Positions 48,797 to 58,554 of a stretch of DNA of 64,000 nt are shown in pieces. Made by a program: the position numbers and the translations under genes. The notes beneath the pieces are model-generated. The model saw only the letters and a program-made list of their open reading frames with translations. It was not told the DNA's origin and did no database searches. The stretch's first letter is position 1; every line of letters begins with the position of its first letter. The stretch lies in contig CAWJNV010000001.1 of the NCBI GenBank assembly GCA_963844325.1, forward strand, positions 1 through 64,000. The letters are read 5' to 3'. This DNA is from CADCTQ01 sp963844325 (GTDB lineage Bacteria > Bacteroidota > Bacteroidia > Cytophagales > 172606-1).

Positions 48797-51507
48797 ATGG
48801 AACGTTTTTTCAGCATCCTTTTGCCGGACGGCAGCCTTTCCCCCGCGGCCCCTACGACCCGGGCCACCCGGGCCTCCTCTGGACGAACGTACTGGCGGAC
48901 GGGCTGCTGGCAGGGGCTTTTTTCGTCATTGCCCTGCTCGGCCTGTCGCTGGCCCGGGGACGCGAAAAGCCGGGGGCCCGCCTGCTGGGGTGCGGCGCCC
49001 TGTTTGCCGGCTGCTGCGGCCTCCTGCACGCCCTCCAGGCGGTTGCCGCGTGGTGGCCGGCCTATTGGCTCGAAGGGGTGCTCAAGGGGATGACGGCACT
49101 GGCCGCGCTCACGGCTGCGGTGGCCCTGCTGGTGGCCGCCCCCGCGGTGCGGTCGCTGCCCACCCTGCGGCGCTGGGAACGGATCAACCGGGCCCTGCGG
49201 CAGAAGGACGAAACGATCCGGCAGTCGCAGGAAGCGCTGCAGGAGGCCCAGGAACGGTACGGGGTGCTCATGCAACTGTTCGACAGCACGGTCATCCACG
49301 TGGACCGCAAGATCGTGTTTGCCAACCCGGCCGCCGCCAAACTGTTCGGCGCCGCGCACCCGGGCGAGTTGGTCGGCAGGAGCATCCTCAGCTTTACCCA
49401 CCCCGATTACCGGGAAGCCGTGCAGAACCGCCTCGCCGGCGCCGCCGGCGGGAAGGCCATGCCACTGATGGAGCAGAAGATCGTGCGCCTCGACGGCCAG
49501 GCCATTGACATTGAGGCCACGGCCGCCCCGGTTACCTACGAGGGTAAACCGGCCGTCCAGTCGGTGATGCGCGACATTACCGAACGCAAGCGGCAGGAGG
49601 ACCGGTTCCGGCTGCTGGCCGAAGCCACCAACGACGTGATCTGGGACGCCGACCTGACGGCCCACTCGCTGTGGTGGAACGACAATTACAAAAAGCAGTT
49701 TGGCTACGCGGAGGCCGAAGCCGACGCCCGGCTGTCGTGGTACGGCCGCATGCACCCGGAAGACGCCGTCCGGGTGGCCGCCACCATGCAGCAGGCCGAA
49801 GAAGACGGGCAGCGCCAGTGGCTGGCCGAGTACCGCTTCCGGCGGGCCGACGGGGAGTACGCCGACGTGCTCGACCGCGCCTACATCATTCACGACAACG
49901 CCGGCAAAGCCGTCCGGGCCATCGGGTCGATGGTGGACGTGACGGCCCTCAAGAAAACCCGCGCCGAACTGGCCCTGGCCGAGGAACGCTTCCGGCTGGT
50001 CGCCAAGGCCACCAACGACTTCGTGTACGACTGGAACATGCCCGACGACGCCATGTGGTGGAACGAACAGTTCCGCGACCAGTTCGGCTACCGGGAAGCT
50101 GACCTGCAACCCGGCTCCACGGCCTGGACCGACCGGCTCCACCCCGACGACCGCACCCGCGTCTGGGACCAGATGCACGAAGCTTTCCGGGAGGGCCACA
50201 CGCAGACGAGCTTCGAATACCGCTTCCGCAAGCCCGACGGCACGTACGCCTACATCCTCGAACGCGGCTACATTCTCTACAACGGCAAGGGCCAGCCCGT
50301 GCGGATGGTGGGCTCGATGGCCGACCTCTCCCTGCTCCGGAAGGCGCAGGAAGAACTGGAAGAAAAGGCCTCCACGCTGCAACAGTTCAACGCGGAACTG
50401 GTGGAAAGCGGGGCCGCCCTGCGCGAAAGCCTGTCCAAATTCCAGGCGGTGTTCGACTCCAACATGATCGGCATCTTCTTCTGGAACCTGGGCGGGGCCG
50501 TGATGGAGGCCAACGATGAGTTCCTGGCCGCCACGGGCTACGCGCGGCAGGACCTGGAGTCGGGGCGGCTCAACTGGGCGCAGCTTACGCCCGAAGACCA
50601 CCGCCCGGCCGACGAAAAAGCCCTGGCCGAAATCAGGGAGACGGGGGTGAACGTTCCCTACGAAAAGGAATACTTCCGCAAGGACGGCAGCCGGGTGCCC
50701 GTCATCGTGGGCGGCGCCCTGCTGGAAGGCTACTCCAACCTGGGCATTGGCTTTTTGCTCAACATTTCCGAACGCAAAAAGGCCGACCGGCAGTTGCGGC
50801 ACACGCTGGAAGAACTCAAAAAACGCAATTACGAACTCGACACGTACGTGTACAAGGTGTCGCACGACCTGCGGGCCCCGCTGGCTTCCATCCTGGGGCT
50901 CATCAACATTCTCAAGGAGGAGCGGGACCTGGGCACGGTTCACCACTACATTGCCCTCATGGAAAACCGGGCCAGCAAGCTGGACGTGTTCATTCAGTCG
51001 ATCCTGGCCCATTCCCGCACCAACAGCACCGAGGTGCAGGTCGGCCTGGTGTGCTTCGACAAGATCATCCGGGAGTCGTTCGAAGACCTCCGGTACCTGC
51101 CGCGCTTCGAAAAGGTAAAGCTGATCGTGAAGCAGGAAGGCGGGGAAAAGTTTTACAGTGATGAACTGAAGGTGTCCATCGTCCTCAAAAACTTCCTTTC
51201 CAACGCCATCAAGTACAGCAACCCGCGGGTGGACGAGTCGTTCGTGGATTTTTCCATCCGCACCACGCCCACCGAAGCGACCATTGTGATCCACGACAAC
51301 GGCATCGGCATTGAGCCACAGTACGTGGACCGGATTTTTGATATGTTCTTCCGGGGCACCGAAAAGTCGGACGGCTCGGGCCTGGGCCTCTACATCGTGA
51401 AGCAGACGATTGAAAAACTGGGCGGCAGCATCACCGTGGAAAGCCAGCCGGGCCAGGGCACAATGTTCCGGATCGCGTTGCCGAATTTGAAGGACAAGAT
51501 GGTTTAG
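48797..51507 (+). CDS. Multi-PAS membrane sensor histidine kinase, 5' frame broken by one base
   Basis: The ATG at 48797 opens MERFFSILLPDGSLSP; the family text then continues in the next frame as RGPYDPGHPGLLWTNVLADG, as if one C were missing from the five-C run at 48840-48844. The rest is intact: two or three membrane segments (to about 49140), four PAS domains (about 49260, 49600, 49980, 50430) each followed by linker helices, a HisKA domain with phospho-accepting His in KVSHDLRAPL (codon 50863-50865), and a HATPase domain with NFLSNAIKYS, DNGIGI and SGLGLYIV. There is no receiver domain. It autophosphorylates and passes phosphate to an unlinked regulator. The ligand is unknown. The long frame can be read from a TTG at 48568, but that N-terminus is nonsense. 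Confidence 0.85.
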
Positions 51508-51515
51508 TCTGTCTG

Positions 51516-51580
51516 GTCATCCCCCTGCCCCCTTCCCTCACGCCCGGGCAGCCGCACAAGGGGGCAGGGGGATGACTTTT
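51516..51580 (+). terminator. Very strong terminator after the histidine kinase
   Basis: A 19-bp perfect stem (51516-51534 with 51558-51576, gtcatccccctgccccctt and its complement) has a 23-nt GC-rich loop and four following T. Confidence 0.88.
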
Positions 51581-51630
51581 GTCCCAACCAGCAACACGTA
51601 TGAGTACGTGGTCTTCCTGACTGCCAACGC

Positions 51631-51662
51631 AAAAACAAAAGGCAGCAGGTAATCCTACTGCC
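51631..51662 (-). terminator. Terminator of the FAD-Rieske gene
   Basis: On the minus strand ggcagtagg-atta-cctgctgcc (one G-U pair) is followed by ttttgttttt, 27 bp after the gene's stop. Confidence 0.85.
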
Positions 51663-51688
51663 CTCCATTCCGCTAAAGAACAACCTCC

Positions 51689-53212
51689 TTACGCATTCTT
51701 CTCGGCCTTGATCTCCTTGCGGGTCAGGGCCCGGACGGGCGGGCCTACCAGCACTTCGCCGGTGCAGGTGAAACGGCCGCCGTGGCAGGGGCAATCCCAG
51801 GTTTTTTCGGCTTTGTTCCACTGCACGATGCAGTGCATGTGCGTACAGACCGGCGAAAGCATGTGCACCGTGTCGTGTTCGTCGCGGTACACGGCCAGTT
51901 GCTGCCCTTCCACCCGCACCAGCCGCCCTTCGCCCGGCGGCACCTCGGCCACGTCCCTGGCGTCGGTGGTAAAACGGTCTTTCACGAAACGGTAGAGGAA
52001 TTCCAGGTTCTGTTCGGCCAGGTCGGTTGCCGAAGCCGCCAGGTTGAACCGGGCCGGGTCGTAGATGCGGGCCCAGGGGTTTTTGACGTCCGTCAGCAGG
52101 TCCGACAGGACCATGGCCGATACCACGCTGAAGGCGAGCCCGTCGCCGGTAAAGCCCGTGGCGATGTACTTGTTGCGGCCGAAGGGGCTCTGGCCGATGT
52201 AGGGCAGGCCGTCGGCCGAGTAGAAGTATTCCGCCGACCAGCGGTGCGTGATCTCCAGGTTGCCGAACCGGTCGCGGATGTACTGTTCCAGCTTGCGGAA
52301 CGGCTCGTTTTCGTCCACGCTGCGTTCACCCACCTTGTGGTCTTCGCCGCCCACGATCAGGTACGTCTGGCCGTTGGCCTCGTAGGTACGGATGTAGTGG
52401 TAAAACTCCAGCGTATCCCAGTACAATCCCTTTGGAATAGAGTGGCCGTCGAGTTTGGCCACCACTACGTACGACTGGTAGGGCAGCAGTTCGGTTTGTA
52501 CCACGTTGAACTGGATGGGCGTGTGCGTTGCCAGCACGATTTTCTGCGCTTTCACCTTGTGGCCGTCTTTGGTAGTGACCACGCACGGGTTGCTGTCGTC
52601 CGCGTCGGTTACGTGCGAATGTTCGAAGATCAGCCCGCCCAGTTGCTGCAAGCGTTGCGCCAGTCCCTGCACGAACTTGAGCGAATGAAATTCCGCCTGG
52701 TCCTCCAGTTTGAGGGAACGCTTGACGGGGAACGGCAGCGGCACCTGGTCGCCCAGTTGGTTGATGAGCCCGGCGTCGGTGGTGGCAAAGGCTTCGTCTT
52801 CAATTTCTTTCACCTGGCTTTCCTCCTCGGCAAACTGGTAGGCGGGCACCCGCACGAAGTCGGCGTCGAGGTTTTCCTGCCGGCAAATCTGCTCGATGCG
52901 GGTAATGGCGCCGGTGAGAGATTCGGCCACCAGGCGGGCCGTCTCCTTGCTGAAGCGGGAAGCGATGAAATTGTAGTCGGCGTCGACGCCGGAGGTGAGG
53001 TGTCCCGTACTGAAGCCAGTGGTGCCCGAGCCGATCTTCTCGGATTCGAGCACAACCACCTTCAGGCCCTTTTTGGCCAGCAGGTACGCAGTGGTGATGC
53101 CGGTGATGCCGCCGCCGACGATCACTACGTCCGTTTCGAGGTCAGCTTCCAGTTTGGGGAAAGAAGGGGATTGTCCCGTCTCTACCCAGATTGAAGTGTG
53201 TTGGGATTGCAT
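51689..53212 (-). CDS. FAD-dependent oxidoreductase with C-terminal Rieske domain
   Basis: The 507-residue protein has an N-terminal DAO-type FAD fold (DVVIVGGGITGITTAYLLAK, about residues 28-48, then GFSTGHLTSGVDADY) and ends in a Rieske [2Fe-2S] domain with CTHMHC and CPCHGG boxes (about residues 460-485). The middle shows the usual SAEYFYSADGLPYIGQSPFG and ATGFTGDGLAFSVVSA blocks of this fused family. Electrons probably pass between flavin and cluster; substrate is unknown. The ATG at 53212 (MQSQHTSIW) is chosen over an upstream one at 53284. The VOC gene lies upstream on the same strand. Confidence 0.9.
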   Translation of the reverse strand: MQSQHTSIWVETGQSPSFPKLEADLETDVVIVGGGITGITTAYLLAKKGLKVVVLESEKIGSGTTGFSTGHLTSGVDADYNFIASRFSKETARLVAESLTGAITRIEQICRQENLDADFVRVPAYQFAEEESQVKEIEDEAFATTDAGLINQLGDQVPLPFPVKRSLKLEDQAEFHSLKFVQGLAQRLQQLGGLIFEHSHVTDADDSNPCVVTTKDGHKVKAQKIVLATHTPIQFNVVQTELLPYQSYVVVAKLDGHSIPKGLYWDTLEFYHYIRTYEANGQTYLIVGGEDHKVGERSVDENEPFRKLEQYIRDRFGNLEITHRWSAEYFYSADGLPYIGQSPFGRNKYIATGFTGDGLAFSVVSAMVLSDLLTDVKNPWARIYDPARFNLAASATDLAEQNLEFLYRFVKDRFTTDARDVAEVPPGEGRLVRVEGQQLAVYRDEHDTVHMLSPVCTHMHCIVQWNKAEKTWDCPCHGGRFTCTGEVLVGPPVRALTRKEIKAEKNA

Positions 53213-53318
53213 GTGGGTTGGGTTTTGGGTTAGCAATAGGCTATGCCTGCAAGGGCGTCCTTGCAGTACCTTCATCCTACGCACAAGACGGGGCCGGGTT
53301 ACAAACGAACCGGGCGCC

Positions 53319-53705
53319 CTACACCGTTATTTCCACCAGGTTGCCGTCGGGGTCGGCCACCACGCTTTCGTAGTACCCGTCGCCGGTGGTACGCGGTTCG
53401 CCGAGCACCGGGAAGCCGTCGTGGCGGAGCCGGTCGGTAAGGTGGTCCACGCCTTCACGGCTCCCGGTCGAAAAGGCCAGGTGCACGTAGCCGGGGGTGT
53501 TGTTTTGGGCCGGATTGGCGGGTTGCAGGCCGGGCTTCTGCATCAGTTCGAGCCGGGCGCCGCCGCTGAAGGTGAGGAAGTAGGAGGAGAATTGTTTGGC
53601 GCCGTTCACGTACTTGTCGTTGGGCCGGCCGCCGAAGTACGTGCAGTAGAACGTTTTGGCCCTTTCCAGGTCGTTGGTCCAGAGGGCGACGTGCTCGATT
53701 TTCAT
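53319..53705 (-). CDS. VOC (glyoxalase/bleomycin-resistance) family protein
   Basis: The 128-residue single-domain VOC protein contains MKIEHVALWTNDLERAKTFY, the middle strand region ARLELMQKP, HLAFSTGSREGVDHLTDRL and the C-terminal YYESVVADPDGNLVEITV. Metal ligands are His5, the Glu in LELMQK, His in VHLAF and the final Glu in NLVEI, so metal binding looks complete. Dimeric VOC enzymes include glyoxalases and dioxygenases; the reaction is not predictable. The start at 53705 is chosen by alignment of the N-terminal strand. Confidence 0.9.
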   Translation of the reverse strand: MKIEHVALWTNDLERAKTFYCTYFGGRPNDKYVNGAKQFSSYFLTFSGGARLELMQKPGLQPANPAQNNTPGYVHLAFSTGSREGVDHLTDRLRHDGFPVLGEPRTTGDGYYESVVADPDGNLVEITV

Positions 53706-53766
53706 GAGGGAAGTGGTAAGTAGCAAGTAAAAGTTTCACGCAAAGACGCGGAGTGAACCCCTTTCC

Positions 53767-54480
53767 CTACCCCGTTGCCAGGGGCAAAGCCAGCCCTTCG
53801 TTGAGCACGATGGATAACGTGCCGTCCGGTTCACGGCTCAGGCGTACGTCGCCGAAGTGCGGCACGAGCAGTTTCGCCCCGGCTTCTCTGAGGAGGGTTT
53901 GCTGCCGGTCCGGGCCTACCCCCACCGTAAACATGCCCGCACCGGCCGCCGCCCGTACGCCGCTGTACGCATCTTCGAAGGCAATGCACCCTTCCGGCGG
54001 CAGCCCCAGCCGTTCGGCCGCCAGGCGGTAACAGGCCGGGTCGGGCTTGCCCCGCGGCACCAGGTCCGAGGTAACGATGGCATCAAACGCCGCTTCCAGC
54101 CCGAGCACCTTTTGCACCTTGCGCACCTTCGGCAGCAGCGAAGAAGTCACCAGGGCCGTGGCAATGCCGGCCGCTTTCAGGGGGCCCAGCAACGCCTGCA
54201 CCCCGCGCATGGCTACGTACTGCATCCCGTTCTCGAACACTTCGCACGCCTCCAGCAACTCCGCCTGCTCCGCTCCGGAGAGGTGGCCGAACACCTGCGC
54301 CACCGTCTGGCGGGCCGGGCAGCCGTGCACCTTGCCCTCCATTACCTCCGGGCTGATGCGAATGTGATGACGGTCAGCGTGTTGGTGCCAGAATTCCTCG
54401 ATGGGAGTACGCGTATCGATCACCACGCCGTCCATGTCGAACACCACCGCCCGGAAAACTACCTTTTGTACCATTTGCAT
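53767..54480 (-). CDS. HAD-superfamily phosphatase, beta-phosphoglucomutase-like
   Basis: The 237-residue HAD subfamily IA protein has motif I VVFDMDGVVIDT (Asp15 nucleophile, Asp17), a helical cap (EEFWHQHADRHHI), motif II TALVTSS, motif III Lys in PRGKPDPACY and motif IV FEDAYSGVRAA. It hydrolyses or transfers phosphate on small metabolites, probably sugar phosphates. It is divergent from the DeoR-family regulator at 54604, which suggests that regulator may control it. Confidence 0.9.
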   Translation of the reverse strand: MQMVQKVVFRAVVFDMDGVVIDTRTPIEEFWHQHADRHHIRISPEVMEGKVHGCPARQTVAQVFGHLSGAEQAELLEACEVFENGMQYVAMRGVQALLGPLKAAGIATALVTSSLLPKVRKVQKVLGLEAAFDAIVTSDLVPRGKPDPACYRLAAERLGLPPEGCIAFEDAYSGVRAAAGAGMFTVGVGPDRQQTLLREAGAKLLVPHFGDVRLSREPDGTLSIVLNEGLALPLATG

Positions 54481-54603
54481 ACAAAATATGATTTATGCGT
54501 TTTTTTGCCGCTTCTTAAATATTCAGCAAGAGTATGGATTTAAAAACGCAAAAACAAGCAGTTTTCTTAGTAAGTTTGCCGCAAAAAAGGCACAAAGACG
54601 CAA

Positions 54604-55353
54604 ATGCTTAAGGAAGAACGTTTCGAAGCGATATTACAAAAACTGCATAAGACCCAGAAAGTACTTTCCGCCGACCTGAGCCACGAACTGCGGGTGTCGG
54701 AAGACACCATCCGGCGGGACCTCAAGGAACTGGCCGACGCCGACCTGCTGACGAAAGTGCACGGCGGGGCATTGCCCAAATCCACCCTGCCCCTCTCCTT
54801 CCGCGAACGGGAACAACACGCCGAACGCGAAAAGCTGGAGATTGCCCGGAAGGCGGCGGCCCTGCCCGACGACGGGCAACTCATCATCCTCGACGGCGGC
54901 ACCACCACCCTCCAGATTGCCCGGCTGCTGCCGGAAACCCTGCGGGCCACCGTGTTTACCAACAGCCCGCCCATTGCCCTGCAACTGGCCGACCACCCGG
55001 GCGTGGAAGTAGTGCTGGCCGGCGGCAAGCTGCGGAAAGAAGCCCGGGTGACCATTGGCGCCGAAACCATCGAGCTGTTCCGGGGGCTGCGCGCCGACTG
55101 GTGCATGGTGGGCGTGTGCAGCCTGCACCACGAACGGGGCCTCACCCTGCGCGACCGCGAAGAGGCGCAGGTAAAGACGGCCATGATCCGGGCGGCCTCG
55201 CACGTGGTGGCCCTGGCTACCGCCGACAAGATCGGCCCGGTGGAGTCGTTCGTGGTGGCGCCTCCCACGCAGATTGACATGCTCATTACCGATTCAACCA
55301 CGCCGGCCGAAGTGCTGGAACGGTACCGGGCCCTGGGCATCGAGGTCCGGTGA
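54604..55353 (+). CDS. DeoR/GlpR family transcriptional regulator
   Basis: The 249-residue protein has the DeoR N-terminal helix-turn-helix (VLSADLSHELRVSEDTIRRDLKELADADLLTKVHGGALP) and the DeoRC sensor domain (ILDGGTTTLQIARLLP, VFTNSPPIALQLADHPGVEVVLAGG, ADWCMVGVCSLHHERGLT). Members sense sugar phosphates and repress sugar-use genes. The divergent HAD phosphatase gene is the obvious candidate target. The region between them contains half of a GCAAAGACGCAAA word repeat reaching the ATG, and no clear operator could be defined by eye. Confidence 0.93.
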   Translation: MLKEERFEAILQKLHKTQKVLSADLSHELRVSEDTIRRDLKELADADLLTKVHGGALPKSTLPLSFREREQHAEREKLEIARKAAALPDDGQLIILDGGTTTLQIARLLPETLRATVFTNSPPIALQLADHPGVEVVLAGGKLRKEARVTIGAETIELFRGLRADWCMVGVCSLHHERGLTLRDREEAQVKTAMIRAASHVVALATADKIGPVESFVVAPPTQIDMLITDSTTPAEVLERYRALGIEVR

Positions 55354-55422
55354 CGCGTGGGGCTTGCGGGCCGGGGGCGGTCTTTGGCTTTTTAATTATA
55401 TTGCCCGTCTAACCCTTCCCGG

Positions 55423-55854
55423 ATGGCAAAAGCATTTCCCTTCGTTTTCTTCCTGTTTTTTTCCCTGTCCCTGTGGGCGCAACCAGCCGCCGACCGCAAA
55501 GCCATTCTGCAAGTGATGGATGCGCAAACGCAGGCCTGGAACACCGGCAACCTCGACCAGTTCATGCAGGGCTACTGGCAGTCGGACTCCCTCAAATTCA
55601 TCGGTTCGGGGGGCATTACGTACGGCTGGCAGAACACCCTGGACCGGTACCGCAAGCGTTACCCTGACCAGGCGGCGCGGGGCACCCTCCGCTTCGAGAT
55701 TCTGAACGTGGACATTACGGGTAAAGACGCCGCATTCGTGATCGGCCGGTTTTTCCTTACCCGCCCCCAGCAGGGCGACGCCAGCGGCTACTTCACCCTC
55801 CTCTGGCGCAAGATCAACGGCCAGTGGAAGATCGTGGTGGACCACACGGGTTAA
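55423..55854 (+). CDS. Exported NTF2-like (SnoaL/DUF4440) protein
   Basis: The 143-residue protein has a signal peptide (residues 1-19, ending SLWAQ) and one cone-shaped NTF2-like domain: AILQVMDAQTQAWNTGNLDQFMQGYW, KFIGSGGITYGWQNTLDRYRKRYPD, YFTLLWRKINGQWKIVVDH. Periplasmic DUF4440 proteins of this kind are common in Bacteroidota and of unknown function. It lies after the DeoR regulator on the same strand, 69 bp apart. Confidence 0.87.
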   Translation: MAKAFPFVFFLFFSLSLWAQPAADRKAILQVMDAQTQAWNTGNLDQFMQGYWQSDSLKFIGSGGITYGWQNTLDRYRKRYPDQAARGTLRFEILNVDITGKDAAFVIGRFFLTRPQQGDASGYFTLLWRKINGQWKIVVDHTG

Positions 55855-55871
55855 TAATCACCCCCATTCCT

Positions 55872-55949
55872 TCAGCATTCGTAATTCCTTGTTCGACATT
55901 CATCATTGAAAAATTGAATCCCGAATGTTGAACAAGGAATGTCGAAGGA
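55872..55949. repeat. Word-repeat hairpin, TTCCTTGTTCGACATTC vocabulary
   Basis: The left arm (about 55872-55901) contains attccttgttcgacattc. The right arm (about 55915-55949) contains gaatgttgaacaaggaat and aaggaatgtcgaa. The loop is AT-rich. It starts 17 bp after the NTF2-like gene. Confidence 0.8.
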
Positions 55950-56028
55950 ACAGGCATTGTACCCCGGTGCTATTCCCCGCAGACCGCCAGCCCCAACTTT
56001 CTAACCTTTCAACCTTGCAACCCCCTTT

Positions 56029-57315
56029 ATGCAGAAGTTTTACGCCCTGATTCTGATCATTCTTTTTGCTTTTTCCGCCCTGGCCCAGCAGACCACGCTG
56101 CTGCACTGCGGCACCCTCATTGACGGCCAGCAAAACCAGCCCTTGTCGCAGGTGACCATCGTGGTGAAGGGCAACCGCATCGTGCGGGTAGACCGCGGCT
56201 ACACGGCCCCGGCCGCCGGCGACCAGGTGGTGGACCTGAAAAACAAAACCGTGATGCCCGGCCTCATGGACATGCACGTACACCTGGAGGGCGAAACCAG
56301 CAAGGGCGGCGCCATCAACCGCTTCGTGCAGAACCAGGCGGACCTGGCCCTGGAAGGCGCCAAACACGCCCGCACGACCCTCATGGCCGGCTTTACCACC
56401 GTGCGCGACCTGGGCGGCACCGGCGCCAACATTGCTCTGCGCAACGCCGTCAACCGGGGCTACGTGCCGGGGCCGCGCATCTTCACGTCGGGCAAGAGCA
56501 TTGCCACCACCGGCGGCCACGGCGACCCCACCAACGGCTACCGCCGCGACCTGATGGGCGACCCGGGTCCCGAACAGGGCGTAGCCAACAGCCCCGAAGA
56601 ATGCCGCAAGGCCGTACGGCAGCGCTACAAAGAGGGTTCCGACCTGATCAAGATTACGGCGACGGGTGGCGTGCTGAGCCTCGCCAAAGACGCCTCCGGC
56701 CCGCAGTTCACGGAGGAAGAACTAAAAGCAATCATTGAAACGGCGCGGGACTACGGGTTTAAGGTGGCGGCCCACGCCCACGGTGCCGAAGGCATGAAAC
56801 GGGCCGTGCGGGCCGGCGTGACTTCCATCGAGCACGGCACGTACATGGACGACGAGACCATTGCCCTGTGCAAGAAGAACGGTACCTATTACGTGCCCAC
56901 CATCCTGGCGGGCCGCACCGTAGCCGACTCGGCCAAGGTATCCGGGTACTACGCCCCGGTGGTGGTGCCCAAGGCCCTGGCCGTGGGACCGCAAATCCAG
57001 GGTACTTTCGCCAAAGCCTACAAAGCCGGCGTCAAGATTGCCTTCGGCACCGACTCGGGAGTTTCGCTGCACGGCAAGAACGCCCTGGAATTTGAGTTTA
57101 TGGTGGAAGCCGGCATGCCGCCGATGGAAGCCATCAAGTCGGCTACCCTCGTGGCGGCCGAACTGGTGGGCATGAAAGACCAGCTCGGCTCGGTGGAAGG
57201 CGGCAAGCTGGCCGACATCGTGGCCGTGAACGGCAACCCCCTGCAAGACATCAAAACCATGCGCAACGTCACCTTCGTGATGAAAGACGGCGTCGTATAC
57301 CGCAATGAACAGTAA
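56029..57315 (+). CDS. Exported amidohydrolase (imidazolonepropionase/prolidase-like)
   Basis: The 428-residue protein has a signal peptide (residues 1-19) and a metal-dependent amidohydrolase barrel. It shows the HxH metal pair in MDMHVHLEG (His83, His85), a presumed metal-bridging Lys in DLIKITATGG, His in VAAHAHG and SIEHGTYMD, and the final metal Asp in AFGTDSGVSLHG. It is closest in tone to the Xaa-Pro dipeptidase/aryldialkylphosphatase-like group, often periplasmic in Bacteroidota and acting on dipeptides or N-acyl amino acids. The TAA stop lies inside the left arm of the following hairpin. Confidence 0.88.
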   Translation: MQKFYALILIILFAFSALAQQTTLLHCGTLIDGQQNQPLSQVTIVVKGNRIVRVDRGYTAPAAGDQVVDLKNKTVMPGLMDMHVHLEGETSKGGAINRFVQNQADLALEGAKHARTTLMAGFTTVRDLGGTGANIALRNAVNRGYVPGPRIFTSGKSIATTGGHGDPTNGYRRDLMGDPGPEQGVANSPEECRKAVRQRYKEGSDLIKITATGGVLSLAKDASGPQFTEEELKAIIETARDYGFKVAAHAHGAEGMKRAVRAGVTSIEHGTYMDDETIALCKKNGTYYVPTILAGRTVADSAKVSGYYAPVVVPKALAVGPQIQGTFAKAYKAGVKIAFGTDSGVSLHGKNALEFEFMVEAGMPPMEAIKSATLVAAELVGMKDQLGSVEGGKLADIVAVNGNPLQDIKTMRNVTFVMKDGVVYRNEQ

Positions 57316-57380
57316 TCAGTGATCAGTAAGCAATCGGCAAGACTGCGCTCTGATTACTGTTCACTGTTCACTGATTACTG
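57309..57380. repeat. Word-repeat hairpin between convergent genes, CAGTAATCAGTGA vocabulary
   Basis: The left arm (57309-57334, cagtaatcagtgatcagtaa) includes the stop of the amidohydrolase gene. The right arm (57350-57380, ctgattactgttcactg words) ends 2 bp before the stop of the convergent oxidoreductase. It is an obvious two-way terminator position. Confidence 0.85.
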
Positions 57381-57382
57381 CC

Positions 57383-58351
57383 CTACGGCAGCAGCAGCAA
57401 CTTGCCCGTGGTGGCCCGGCCTTCGAGGTCGCGGTGCGCCTGGGCAGCGTCGGCCAGCGGGTAGGTGTGTTCGATGCGTAGCTTGAGGACGCCGTCGGCC
57501 AGCCAGCCCAGCAGGTCGGAGGCCCGCCCCATGAGTTCCTGCCGGTCGAGGGTGTAATGGGCCAGGGTGGGCCGCGTGAGGAACAGCGAGCCTTTGCCGC
57601 TCAGCACGAGGGGATCGAAGGCCGGCACCGGGCCGCTGGAGGCGCCGAAGAGGGCCATGCAGCCCCGGGGCCGGAGGCAGTTGAGGCTCTTGTCGAACGT
57701 GGTTTTGCCCACCCCGTCGTACACCGCGTGGACGCCCTTGCCCTCCGTGATCCGTTTTACCTCCGCCTCAAAGTCCGTTTCCGTGTAGTGGATCACGTGG
57801 TCGGCGCCGGCCTGCCGCGAAAGCGCCGCCTTTTCCTCCGTGGACACCGTGGTAATGACCCGCCCCCCGAGGTGTTTCACGATCTGCGTCAGCAGCAGCC
57901 CCACGCCGCCGGCCCCGGCGTGCACGAGCACCGTGTCGCCGCGTTGCACGGGGTACGTACTCCGGGCCAGGTAGTGGGCCGTCATGCCTTGCAGCAGGAT
58001 GGCCGCTGCCTGCTGGTCGTCTACCCCGTCGGGCACGGGCACCAGCTTGGCGGCCGGCACCACCGCGTACCCGGCGTAGCCGCCCAGCGTCTGGGCGAAG
58101 GCCACGCGGTCACCCGGTTTAAGGTCCGTTACGTCCGGCCCCACGGCTTCTACCACGCCGGCCGCTTCCATGCCGGGCGTAAAGGGCAGGTTGCCCGGGT
58201 AACGGCCCGTGCGGTGGTACACGTCGATGAAGTTGACGCCGATGGCGCCGATGCGCACCAATGCCTCACCGGCTTTGGGCTGGGGCACGGCCACGTCAAC
58301 GTAGGCCAGCACCTCGGGGCCCCCGTACGCCGATACTTGAATTGCTTTCAT
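57383..58351 (-). CDS. NADPH:quinone oxidoreductase (zeta-crystallin type MDR)
   Basis: The 322-residue medium-chain reductase without zinc has the N-terminal MKAIQVSAYGGPEVLAYVDV, VNFIDVYHRTGRYPGNLPFTPGMEAAGVVEAVG, the Rossmann segment TVLVHAGAGGVGLLLTQIVKHLGG, and AVYDGVGKTTFDKSL. The GDRVAF and HAGAGGVG blocks match quinone oxidoreductases of the QorA type, which reduce quinones with NADPH. The start at 58351 (ATG) is chosen by alignment. Confidence 0.93.
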   Translation of the reverse strand: MKAIQVSAYGGPEVLAYVDVAVPQPKAGEALVRIGAIGVNFIDVYHRTGRYPGNLPFTPGMEAAGVVEAVGPDVTDLKPGDRVAFAQTLGGYAGYAVVPAAKLVPVPDGVDDQQAAAILLQGMTAHYLARSTYPVQRGDTVLVHAGAGGVGLLLTQIVKHLGGRVITTVSTEEKAALSRQAGADHVIHYTETDFEAEVKRITEGKGVHAVYDGVGKTTFDKSLNCLRPRGCMALFGASSGPVPAFDPLVLSGKGSLFLTRPTLAHYTLDRQELMGRASDLLGWLADGVLKLRIEHTYPLADAAQAHRDLEGRATTGKLLLLP

Positions 58352-58391
58352 AGTAGGATGTGTTAGATGTACTGACAAGGGGAGTATTGCT

Positions 58392-58500
58392 CAATGGTTA
58401 TTGAATGGTTATATGGTTGGATGGCTGAATGGTTTTGCTTACGCCCGCACCACTTCCCGACAATCAACCATATAGCCATTCAACCATATAACCATTCAGT
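58392..58500. repeat. Word-repeat hairpin, AATGGTTATATGGTT vocabulary
   Basis: The left arm (58392-58434) is atggtta/atatggttggatggctgaatgg and the right arm (58462-58500) is ccatatagccattcaaccatat. It shares vocabulary with 4771-4830 and 32576-32606. It lies between two same-strand minus genes. Confidence 0.85.
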
Positions 58501-58554
58501 CACACCCTTTCTTGTCAATTCAGTTAGTGGTTAGAGAGATATTCTGATAAATGC

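Noticed and set aside
48736..51294. Minus-strand frame of 852 residues opposite the histidine kinase
   Set aside because: Antisense shadow with no recognisable domain despite its length.
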